Shown piece after piece: positions 1 to 5,423 of a stretch of 5,423 nucleotides of DNA (position 1 is the stretch's first letter; the number at the start of each line of letters is the position of its first letter). The notes under the pieces were generated by a model. That model worked only from the letters and a program-made list of their open reading frames with translations. It ran no database searches and was not told the DNA's origin. The DNA comes from Oscillospiraceae bacterium (GTDB taxonomy: Bacteria > Bacillota_A > Clostridia > Oscillospirales > JAAYXM01): the NCBI GenBank assembly GCA_017408185.1, contig JAFQVE010000184.1:1-5423 (forward strand), given 5' to 3'. The translations under genes were made by a program, and so were the position numbers.

Positions 1-168
1 AATGCGAAAATGAATATAGCATTAAAAGAATCCAATGAAACGCATTATTGGTTGAAATTGCTTCATAAAACTGATTATTTGACGGAAGAAGAGTTTAATA
101 GCATCGAAATAGATGTAAAAGAATTGATTGCAATTTTAGTGGCCATATGTAAAAAAACAAACAAATAA
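1..168 (+). CDS. Four-helix-bundle protein of the S23 / Avd-like family, 3' end only
   Basis: The reading frame is open from the first base of the window to a TAA at 166-168 and gives 55 residues; the 5' part lies outside the window. The peptide has the pattern I associate with the C-terminal half of the S23 / four-helix-bundle family (proteins first known from 23S rRNA intervening sequences, about 120 residues long and related to the Avd accessory protein of diversity-generating retroelements). Residues 8-22 carry a helix with LKESNETHYWLKLL, then a KTDYLTEEEFN turn (23-33), then a last helix with DVKELIAILVAI (38-49) and a short basic tail. An ATG at 10-12 is in frame but would leave out most of the fold, so it is probably internal. 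The piece is AT-rich (about 27% G+C by hand count), unlike the genes that follow. The molecular role of stand-alone members is not settled; nucleic-acid binding is suspected. Family call is fairly good, function unknown. Confidence 0.75.
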   Translation, partial: NAKMNIALKESNETHYWLKLLHKTDYLTEEEFNSIEIDVKELIAILVAICKKTNK

Positions 169-196
169 TTTTGCATTTTGCACTTTGCATTTTGCA
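169..196. repeat. Heptamer tandem repeat, (TTTTGCA) x4
   Basis: Four exact-length 7-base units follow one another: TTTTGCA at 169-175, TTTTGCA at 176-182, CTTTGCA at 183-189 (one mismatch) and TTTTGCA at 190-196, then a partial unit TTTA at 197-200. The array begins on the base after the stop codon of the four-helix-bundle gene and ends about six bases before the smc Shine-Dalgarno sequence. It has no dyad symmetry long enough to be a terminator. A TTG-started frame can be read through it into smc, but that would code the repeat itself and is not credible as protein. From memory, similar TNTGCA heptamer runs occur beside four-helix-bundle genes in clostridial genomes, which would make it part of that element; I cannot verify this here. 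Confidence 0.85.
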
Positions 197-206
197 TTTA
201 CTACAG

Positions 207-213
207 GGAGGTG
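207..213 (+). promoter_or_regulatory. Ribosome binding site that fixes the smc start at TTG 220
   Basis: GGAGGTG lies six bases before TTG 220-222, an ideal distance. It rules out the GTG at 211-213, which is in frame but inside the Shine-Dalgarno itself, and the TTG at 178, which is in the heptamer repeat. The protein that begins at 220 (MRLKSLELQGFKSF) matches the usual N-terminus of bacterial SMC proteins. Confidence 0.85.
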
Positions 214-219
214 GATTGT

Positions 220-3200
220 TTGCGTTTAAAAAGTCTTGAGCTGCAGGGGTTTAAATCATTCCCGGACAAAACCGTAATATCCTTCGGCGACGGTATAACG
301 GCGATTGTCGGACCTAACGGCAGCGGAAAGTCTAACATTTCCGATGCTGTGCGCTGGGTTCTGGGTGAGCAGTCCACCCGAACGCTTCGCGGAAGCAATA
401 TGCAGGACGTTATTTTTGCGGGAACGCAAAAGCGCGGCGCAGTAGGCTTTGCAGAGGTATCTCTGACGATTGACAACTCCGACGGTGTGCTCCCGTGTGA
501 GTATAACGAGGTTACGGTTACCCGCCGTCTTTATCGCTCGGGTGAAAGTGAGTATTACATCAACCGCAGCTCCGTTCGTCTGCGCGATATAAACGAGATG
601 TTTATGGACACGGGTCTCGGGCGTGACGGTTACTCCATTATAGGTCAGGGGCGTATTGATGAAATTCTCTCCGCAAAGAGCGGAGACCGCCGCGAGATTT
701 TTGAGGAAGCGTCGGGCATTTCAAAGTTCCGCCATCGCAAAGAGGAATCGGAGCGCAAGCTTGCGTCAACGGAGGAAAATCTTGTCCGTCTGCGCGATAT
801 TCTGACCGAGATTGAAGCGCAGGTAGGTCCGCTTAAAATTCAGGCGGAAAAGGCAAAGGAATACATAAAAATCTTTGACGAGCTGCGCGGCCTTGAGGTT
901 ACCGTATGGACGGAAAATCTTGCCCGTGCAAAGGAAAATGCACAGAAATACATAAACGACTATGAGGTTGTGAGCGCTCAGTTTGAGTCTTCAAACGCTG
1001 CTCTTGAAAACTTGTATGCAGAGGTTGAGGCGCTTGCTGAGAAAATGCGTGAAAAGGATATCGAGGCAGAAAGCGCGCGTGAAGCCGAGCGCGAAGCCGA
1101 GCGGGAAATCCATGAAACCCGGAGCGAGATAGCAACGCTTGAGGCAAATGTTGCAAACAATATAAAGAATATTGAGCGTATCCGCGCGGAGATAAACGAC
1201 GAAACAACCCGTGCAGAGGATATTGCCGCACAGATAAAGGCAAGAAACGACAGGGTAGAGGAGCTTGAAGAGTCTGCCCGTGAGATAGAAAAGAACATTG
1301 AAGAGCTTCGCGAGGCAGCGGCTGCCGCGACGGGGAAGAGTGAGACTGCCGAAGCACAGCTTGATGATCTGCGTCTGCGTGAGCGTATGTGCGAGGATGA
1401 TATAAGCAAGCTTCGTATTGCAATGTCAGCATCAGAAGCCGAGCTTGCGGGCTTTGACGCGCGCCGTGCCGATATTGAGGCAGAGCTTGCGACCCGTGAG
1501 GCGGAGCTTTCGGAATCAAAAAAGAAATACGCCGTTGTAAAGGAAGAATTTTCCGAGGCACAGGAAAAGTGCTCAAGTGCGGAGAATATGTTAAACGGCT
1601 TTGAAATGAAATACAAATCCCGCGGAGAACGCTTTGAGCGTTTGAAGGAAAACTGCGGAAAGCTGCAGCTGAGCCGTGAGTCCCTTGAAAACAAGCTTCG
1701 TATGCTCCGTGAAATGGAAAGAGATTTGCAGGGGTATTCGTATGCCGTAAAAAATATAATGAAGGCAAAAGATGCGGGAACTCTTGGCGGAATATACGGA
1801 ACGGTTTCTCAGCTTATCCGTGTTTCGGAAAAATATACAGTCGCTGTCGAAACAATTCTCGGCGGTGCGCTTCAAAACGTTATCGTCGGGGATGAACGTG
1901 ATTCAAAAGAGGCGATCGCATTCCTCAAGCGCACTGACGGTGGAAGAGCTACCTTTATGCCGCTTGACACTGTAAAGGGAAATGTGCTTACACAGAAAGG
2001 CCTTTCAGAACAGCCGGGCTTTGTCGGGCTTGCATCGGAGCTTGTGGAATATGATGAAAAATATTCTCCCGCAATCCGTTATCTTCTCGGGAAAATCGCA
2101 GTTTGCGACAACATAAACAGTGCCTCGGCACTTGCGAAAAAATACGGCTACAGCTTCCGTATAGTTACGCTTGACGGGCAGATAATAAATTCGGGCGGTA
2201 CGTATACCGGAGGTAGTGTGAACAAGACATCCGGGATACTTACCAGAACGAACGAGATTAAAAAGATAGATGCAGAGCTCTCCTCACTTGCGGGAAAGAT
2301 AGATACGGCAAACGCCGAAAAGGCAGAGGCAGAGCGCGAGTATAATGCGCTTACTTATGAAATGGAAGTCTGCCGAAATGATAAGCGCGCTTGTGAGGAC
2401 ATTCTCCTTAAGGCAGAAACGGAAATTGAGCATTACAAAACGCTCCACCGCCACTTGAACGAGCTTATCGACTCTCTCGGCGAAGAGCTTACGTCTCTTG
2501 CCGGAAAGAAAAGCCAGTCCGAGCGCATTATGCAGACCACGCGCGAGTGCATATCCGAAAAAGAGACAGAGCTTTCCGCCCTTCGTGAAGAAGAAGCGGC
2601 GCTCATTTCGGGAAATGCCGAGCTTGCAACCCGTAAGACGGAGCTTGCAGAGAAAATGTCTGAGTGCGCAGCGTCTCTTGCAGCTGTCCGCGCAGAGGCA
2701 GCGGAAGCCGTGCGTGCACGCGAGGAGATAGAACAGCTTTCCGATGCACTTGCGGGCGACCGTGAGGTAAAAGAGCAGAGCATCCGCACAATTGAGAGCG
2801 AAAACGAAGCTTTGGCAGAAAGCATTGCAGCGAAGAAGCTTGAAGCGGAAGATAAGCGCAAAAATAAAGAGAATATCGAAAAGAAAATATCCGGTATTGT
2901 GGAAGACCGTCTTTCTCTCGAAGCCGAGCGCAACCGCAGGGATAAGGAAATCAAAGAAAAAAATGTCGAGATTCATAACCTCGACAAAGAGCGCTCCCGC
3001 CTTGAAATGAAGAAGGAGTCTGCCGCCCGTGAGGAACAGCAGATCACCGAAAAGCTCTGGGACTCTTATGAGCTTACAATGGGAACTGCCGATAAATATA
3101 TTGTAGAGATTCCGTCACTTCCGGAGGCAACGAAGCGTATATCAGAGCTTCGGAGCGCGATGAGAAAGCTTGGCGACGTAAACGTCAATGCCATTGAAGA

Positions 3201-3795
3201 ATACGATAAGGTATCCGAGCGCTATGAGTTTATGACAAAGCAGTGCGGAGACCTTGAAAAGGCGAAGACTGAGCTTGAGCGGATGATTGCCGAAATAACC
3301 GAAGAAATGCAGACGATTTTTGCCGAGCAGTTCAAGGTTATCAACAAGAACTTCGGAGAAACCTTCTCCGAGATATTCGGCGGTGGTATGGCAGAGCTTG
3401 TGCTTGAGGATGAAGGGGATATCTTAAACTGCGGTATTGAAATCCGCGTTCAGCCTCCGGGCAAGACGCTTAAGACCATAACCCTGCTCTCCGGCGGTGA
3501 GCGTGCGCTTGTTGCCATTGCGCTTTACTTTGCCATTATGAAGATACGCCCGACACCGTTCTGTGTGCTCGATGAAATCGAAGCCGCACTTGACGATGTC
3601 AACGTTGCAAGATATGCAGAGTATCTTCGCCGCCTTGCTGCGACAACACAGTTTATCGTTATCACGCACCGCCGGGGAACGATGGAAGAGGCGGACACGC
3701 TTTACGGCGTTACTATGCAGGAAAAAGGCGTTTCCAAGATGCTTGCAATCAGCATCTCCGAGGTTGAGCGCTCAATCGGCGTAAAGCTTACTTAA
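220..3795 (+). CDS. smc: Chromosome segregation / condensin ATPase SMC
   Basis: Complete gene for a 1191-residue SMC protein, close to the 1186 residues of Bacillus subtilis SMC. With kleisin ScpA and ScpB it forms the condensin complex that extrudes and aligns chromosome arms on the nucleoid. Head, N half: Walker A GPNGSGKS at residues 31-38, an arginine-finger-type R57 in TLRGSN, and Q-loop Q143 in IIGQG. A coiled-coil arm rich in E, A, K and R covers about 156-500. The hinge is at about 505-665, with the glycine motifs GGIYGT (523 on) and GGTYTGGSV (659 on). The returning coil covers about 670-1020. Head, C half: ABC signature LSGGE with S1091, Walker B VLDE with D1118 and catalytic E1119, D-loop ALDD, and H1150 in ITHRR. 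All ATPase residues are present and the frame is unbroken, so the protein should be active. Start is TTG 220, chosen from the ribosome binding site and family alignment. ftsY follows after 35 bases, the standard Firmicutes order; rnc, the usual upstream partner, is not directly upstream here. Confidence 0.98.
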   Translation: MRLKSLELQGFKSFPDKTVISFGDGITAIVGPNGSGKSNISDAVRWVLGEQSTRTLRGSNMQDVIFAGTQKRGAVGFAEVSLTIDNSDGVLPCEYNEVTVTRRLYRSGESEYYINRSSVRLRDINEMFMDTGLGRDGYSIIGQGRIDEILSAKSGDRREIFEEASGISKFRHRKEESERKLASTEENLVRLRDILTEIEAQVGPLKIQAEKAKEYIKIFDELRGLEVTVWTENLARAKENAQKYINDYEVVSAQFESSNAALENLYAEVEALAEKMREKDIEAESAREAEREAEREIHETRSEIATLEANVANNIKNIERIRAEINDETTRAEDIAAQIKARNDRVEELEESAREIEKNIEELREAAAAATGKSETAEAQLDDLRLRERMCEDDISKLRIAMSASEAELAGFDARRADIEAELATREAELSESKKKYAVVKEEFSEAQEKCSSAENMLNGFEMKYKSRGERFERLKENCGKLQLSRESLENKLRMLREMERDLQGYSYAVKNIMKAKDAGTLGGIYGTVSQLIRVSEKYTVAVETILGGALQNVIVGDERDSKEAIAFLKRTDGGRATFMPLDTVKGNVLTQKGLSEQPGFVGLASELVEYDEKYSPAIRYLLGKIAVCDNINSASALAKKYGYSFRIVTLDGQIINSGGTYTGGSVNKTSGILTRTNEIKKIDAELSSLAGKIDTANAEKAEAEREYNALTYEMEVCRNDKRACEDILLKAETEIEHYKTLHRHLNELIDSLGEELTSLAGKKSQSERIMQTTRECISEKETELSALREEEAALISGNAELATRKTELAEKMSECAASLAAVRAEAAEAVRAREEIEQLSDALAGDREVKEQSIRTIESENEALAESIAAKKLEAEDKRKNKENIEKKISGIVEDRLSLEAERNRRDKEIKEKNVEIHNLDKERSRLEMKKESAAREEQQITEKLWDSYELTMGTADKYIVEIPSLPEATKRISELRSAMRKLGDVNVNAIEEYDKVSERYEFMTKQCGDLEKAKTELERMIAEITEEMQTIFAEQFKVINKNFGETFSEIFGGGMAELVLEDEGDILNCGIEIRVQPPGKTLKTITLLSGGERALVAIALYFAIMKIRPTPFCVLDEIEAALDDVNVARYAEYLRRLAATTQFIVITHRRGTMEEADTLYGVTMQEKGVSKMLAISISEVERSIGVKLT
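1081..1104 (+). repeat. Two tandem 12-base units inside the smc coiled coil
   Basis: GAAGCCGAGCGC (1081-1092) is followed by GAAGCCGAGCGG (1093-1104), with a single mismatch at the last base. They code EAER twice at residues 288-295 in the first arm of the SMC coiled coil. Because the unit is in frame and four residues long, a copy gain or loss would keep the frame but shift the coiled-coil register. This may be a recent small duplication or simply convergent coiled-coil composition. Confidence 0.6.
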
Positions 3796-3807
3796 GCAGT
3801 TGCTTAA
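3792..3807. repeat. Short inverted repeat across the smc stop codon
   Basis: TTAAGCA (3792-3798) and TGCTTAA (3801-3807) are exact reverse complements separated by GT, so the transcript could form a stem of six pairs with an AGUU loop. The smc TAA at 3793-3795 is inside the left arm. The stem is AU-rich and no U-run follows it, so it does not look like an intrinsic terminator. It lies within the 35-base smc-ftsY gap, ten bases before the ftsY ribosome binding site (AAGAGG, 3817-3822). Confidence 0.5.
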
Positions 3808-3830
3808 AGAAATTTCAAGAGGTTTTTCAA

Positions 3831-4742
3831 ATGGGATTATTCGATAAAATAAAACAGGGGCTTGCGAAAACCCGTGCGGCAGTCGGAAATCAGCTTGCGA
3901 GCATTGTGCGAAGCTTTTCGTCCGACCGCGAGGAAATGCTTGAAGAGCTTGAAGAAACGCTCATCATGGCAGACCTCGGTGTTTCGACGGCAATGAAGGT
4001 TACGGATGCTCTGCGCGAAAGCGTTAAGGAAAAAAAGCTTCATGAGCCGGATGAAATACTTTCAGAGCTTAAATCAATTCTTCTTGATATCCTTAATGCA
4101 AACGTAAAAGAAAATGCAGGAGCAAAGCAGAAAGCCATTCTTATTGTAGGCGTAAACGGAGTGGGGAAAACCACAACGATAGGAAAGCTTGCATCAAGAT
4201 ATATTGCAGAAGGAAAGCGCGTTGTGCTTGCGGCGGGAGATACCTTCCGCGCCGCGGCAGGTGAGCAGCTTGACATCTGGGCAAAACGCTCAGGCGCGGA
4301 TATCATCCGCCATGCCGAGGGGGCAGATCCTGCGGCTGTGGTTTTCGATGCGGCAAACGCCGCACGTGCAAGAGGTGCTGATGTGCTTATATGCGATACC
4401 GCGGGACGCTTGCACAATAATCAGAACCTTATGAACGAGCTTGCAAAAATCCGCCGTGTGCTTGAGCGTGAGCTTCCGGATGCTGATATTGAATCGCATC
4501 TCGTGCTGGATGCAACAACAGGGCAGAATGCGCTTATTCAGGCAAAAAAGTTTAATGAGGTTGCAAACCTCTCGGGAATTATCCTGACAAAGCTTGACGG
4601 TACGGCAAAGGGCGGTATCGTTATCTCAATTGCCGATGAAATGAGCCTTCCGATAAAGTATATAGGTGTTGGTGAACAGATTGACGACCTTACGGAATTT
4701 GATGCCGAAGGCTTTGTCAATGCCCTTTTTGAGGTGGTATAA
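3831..4742 (+). CDS. ftsY: Signal recognition particle receptor FtsY (GTPase)
   Basis: Complete gene for a 303-residue SRP-family GTPase. FtsY docks ribosome-SRP complexes at the inner face of the cytoplasmic membrane and, through paired GTP hydrolysis with Ffh, hands nascent membrane proteins to SecYEG. The N-terminus [15 protein letters not shown] is the amphipathic membrane-binding helix typical of FtsY, followed by the N domain four-helix bundle (to about 95). G-domain motifs are all intact: G1 [10 protein letters not shown] at 107-116, G2 DTFRAAA at 137-143, G3 DTAG at 189-192, the SRP-type DATTGQNA at 228-235, G4 TKLD at 253-256 and G5 GVGE at 279-282. There is no methionine-rich M domain, which excludes Ffh. 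The long acidic A domain of the Escherichia coli protein is absent, as is usual in Firmicutes. Start ATG 3831 has AAGAGG at 3817-3822, eight bases upstream. The gene follows smc by 35 bases and abuts rdgB, so co-transcription is likely. Confidence 0.98.
   Translation: MGLFDKIKQGLAKTRAAVGNQLASIVRSFSSDREEMLEELEETLIMADLGVSTAMKVTDALRESVKEKKLHEPDEILSELKSILLDILNANVKENAGAKQKAILIVGVNGVGKTTTIGKLASRYIAEGKRVVLAAGDTFRAAAGEQLDIWAKRSGADIIRHAEGADPAAVVFDAANAARARGADVLICDTAGRLHNNQNLMNELAKIRRVLERELPDADIESHLVLDATTGQNALIQAKKFNEVANLSGIILTKLDGTAKGGIVISIADEMSLPIKYIGVGEQIDDLTEFDAEGFVNALFEVV
4731..4737 (+). promoter_or_regulatory. rdgB ribosome binding site inside the end of ftsY
   Basis: GAGGTGG sits in the last codons of ftsY, five bases before ATG 4743. 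Together with the zero-base gap between the ftsY TAA (4740-4742) and the ATG, it supports this start and suggests translational coupling: ribosomes finishing ftsY could re-initiate on rdgB. Confidence 0.75.
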
Positions 4743-5336
4743 ATGGAATTTATAATCGCTACAAACAACAAAAAGAAATTGCGCGAAATGGGCGCAATTC
4801 TTGGAAAACTCGGTGTCCGCGCGCTGTCTCTTGCAGAGGCGGGAATAGAATCCGATGCCAAGGAAACGGGAACGACGTTTGAAGAAAATTCGCGCATAAA
4901 GGCACTTGCCGCGATGCGCGTTGCAAAGCTTCCTGCAATAGCAGACGATTCCGGCCTTGAGGTTGATGCGCTCGGCGGAGAGCCGGGGGTATACTCCGCG
5001 CGCTACGGCGGTGATAAGTGCCGCGATGATGTAGAGCGTTATGAGTATCTTCTTGAGAATATGAAGAATGTTCCGGACGGAGAGCGTCAGGCGCGCTTCG
5101 TTTCAGTTATAACGTGTGTATTCCCCGATGGGCGCGAGATTTCCGCTCGCGGCGAAATTGAGGGCGAGATACTTCGCGCACCGCACGGCGAGGGCGGATT
5201 TGGTTATGACCCGATTTTCTTCGTTCCCGATGAGGGAATGACCACCGCGGAAATGACGCAGGAAAGAAAAAATGAGATATCCCACCGCGCGAAATCTCTT
5301 CGCATTATGGCAGAAAAGTTAGAGGAAGTTTTATAA
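4743..5336 (+). CDS. rdgB: XTP/dITP pyrophosphatase (RdgB/HAM1 family)
   Basis: Complete gene for a 197-residue protein, the normal size for the family. These cytosolic enzymes hydrolyse dITP, ITP and XTP to the monophosphate plus pyrophosphate, keeping deaminated purines out of DNA and RNA. Visible family motifs: the N-terminal nucleotide-binding strand and loop IIATNNKKK (4-12), TFEEN at 45-49, the ADDSGLEVDALGG metal/catalytic loop at 67-79 (D68 and D69; D69 matches the general base of the Escherichia coli enzyme), the GVYSARYGG segment at 82-90, the base-recognition loop GFGYDPIFF at 152-160, and SHRAKSL at 180-186. No key residue is missing. The ATG starts on the base after the ftsY stop, with its ribosome binding site inside ftsY; nadD follows with no gap. 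Placement with ftsY and nadD suggests a shared housekeeping transcript rather than a shared pathway. Family assignment is firm; the exact in vivo substrate preference is inferred from the family. Confidence 0.95.
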   Translation: MEFIIATNNKKKLREMGAILGKLGVRALSLAEAGIESDAKETGTTFEENSRIKALAAMRVAKLPAIADDSGLEVDALGGEPGVYSARYGGDKCRDDVERYEYLLENMKNVPDGERQARFVSVITCVFPDGREISARGEIEGEILRAPHGEGGFGYDPIFFVPDEGMTTAEMTQERKNEISHRAKSLRIMAEKLEEVL

Positions 5337-5423
5337 ATGCGGACAGGACTTATGGGCGGAACGTTCAATCCGCCGCATATGGGACATATAAACGCCGCTC
5401 GCGCGGCAAAAGAAGAGCTTTCT
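5337..5423 (+). CDS. nadD: Probable nicotinate-nucleotide adenylyltransferase, 5' end only
   Basis: Only the first 29 codons are in the window and the frame is open to the last base. The peptide has the N-terminal nucleotidyltransferase signature GGTFNPPHMGH at residues 7-17, where the GxFxPxHxGH pattern binds ATP phosphates; the GGTFNPxHxGH form is the one typical of NadD, which adenylates nicotinate mononucleotide to deamido-NAD in NAD synthesis. CoaD (usually GxFDPxTxGH, with T in place of the first H) and the FAD synthetase RibF fit less well. ATG 5337 directly follows the rdgB TAA (5334-5336), with AGAGGAAG at 5321-5328 as ribosome binding site, so it is probably coupled to rdgB. The nadD call is likely from the motif and from frequent nearness to rdgB-like genes in Clostridia, but the rest of the protein is needed to exclude another member of the superfamily. 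Confidence 0.85.
   Translation, partial: MRTGLMGGTFNPPHMGHINAARAAKEELS

Noticed and set aside
124..151. Possible smc promoter: TTGATT (124-129), 16-base spacer, TATGTA (146-151)
   Set aside because: Only 4 of 6 and 3 of 6 matches to the -35 and -10 consensus, inside the upstream coding region, in an AT-rich stretch where such matches are frequent. Not strong enough to call.
1..200. A complete diversity-generating retroelement or 23S rRNA intervening sequence
   Set aside because: No reverse transcriptase, template/variable repeat or rRNA sequence is present in the window; only the protein family is shared.
178..219. N-terminal extension of SMC from the TTG at 178
   Set aside because: The extra 14 residues would be coded by the heptamer repeat and by the ribosome binding site; SMC proteins begin at the residue matching TTG 220, which has ideal GGAGGTG spacing.
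899..1768. Long open frames on the minus strand (289 and 238 residues) opposite the first SMC coiled-coil arm
   Set aside because: They lie wholly inside smc, have low-complexity Ser/Arg/Ala- or His/Gln/Pro-rich translations expected from the complement of Glu/Lys/Ala codons, and show no recognisable domain or supporting start context.
2284..2976. Minus-strand frames of 230 and 173 residues opposite the second SMC coiled-coil arm
   Set aside because: Same cause: codon bias of the coiled coil suppresses stops on the other strand. The Phe/Leu- and Cys-rich translation is the mirror of Lys/Glu/Ala codons and is not a convincing membrane protein.
3796..3830. Terminator between smc and ftsY
   Set aside because: The only hairpin has a weak AU-rich stem and no following U-run, and the ftsY ribosome binding site follows within ten bases.
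4040..4417. Minus-strand frame of 125 residues inside ftsY
   Set aside because: Fully contained in ftsY, whose G-domain motifs are coded on the plus strand through the same bases; the minus-strand translation has no recognisable family.

Overview
The window reads as a chromosomal housekeeping segment from a Gram-positive anaerobe, most likely a Clostridia-class Bacillota (Oscillospiraceae/Ruminococcaceae-like gut lineage). The reasons are the smc-ftsY gene pair, strong GGAGG-type ribosome binding sites, a TTG start on smc, and close protein similarity by eye to Bacillus-type SMC and FtsY. The class-level placement is an inference; no rRNA or other taxonomic marker is present.

Layout, all on the plus strand: (1) positions 1-168 hold the 3' end of a small AT-rich gene whose product resembles the C-terminal half of the S23 / four-helix-bundle (Avd-like) family. 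(2) Positions 169-200 hold a heptamer tandem repeat (TTTTGCA, four copies) that starts directly after that stop codon and ends just before the smc ribosome binding site. (3) Positions 220-3795 hold smc, complete, 1191 residues. (4) Positions 3831-4742 hold ftsY, complete, 303 residues. (5) Positions 4743-5336 hold a RdgB/HAM1-type XTP/dITP pyrophosphatase gene that begins on the base after the ftsY stop. (6) Positions 5337-5423 hold the first 29 codons of a nadD-like nucleotidyltransferase gene that begins on the base after the rdgB stop and runs off the window.

smc, ftsY, rdgB and nadD form one tightly packed block, with gaps of 35, 0 and 0 bases and no terminator visible between them, so they are probably co-transcribed. 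They serve different housekeeping jobs: chromosome organisation and segregation (SMC), co-translational membrane targeting (FtsY, the SRP receptor), removal of non-canonical purine nucleotides (RdgB) and NAD synthesis (NadD). No gene-free stretch exceeds 51 bases.

The only part that looks accessory is the first 200 bases. The four-helix-bundle gene is about 27% G+C by hand count, against about half G+C in a sampled stretch of smc. It sits where many Firmicutes carry rnc (RNase III), and it is followed at once by a clean heptamer repeat. This may be the right-hand edge of a small inserted element next to smc. I found no evidence of an undescribed multi-gene system in this window.
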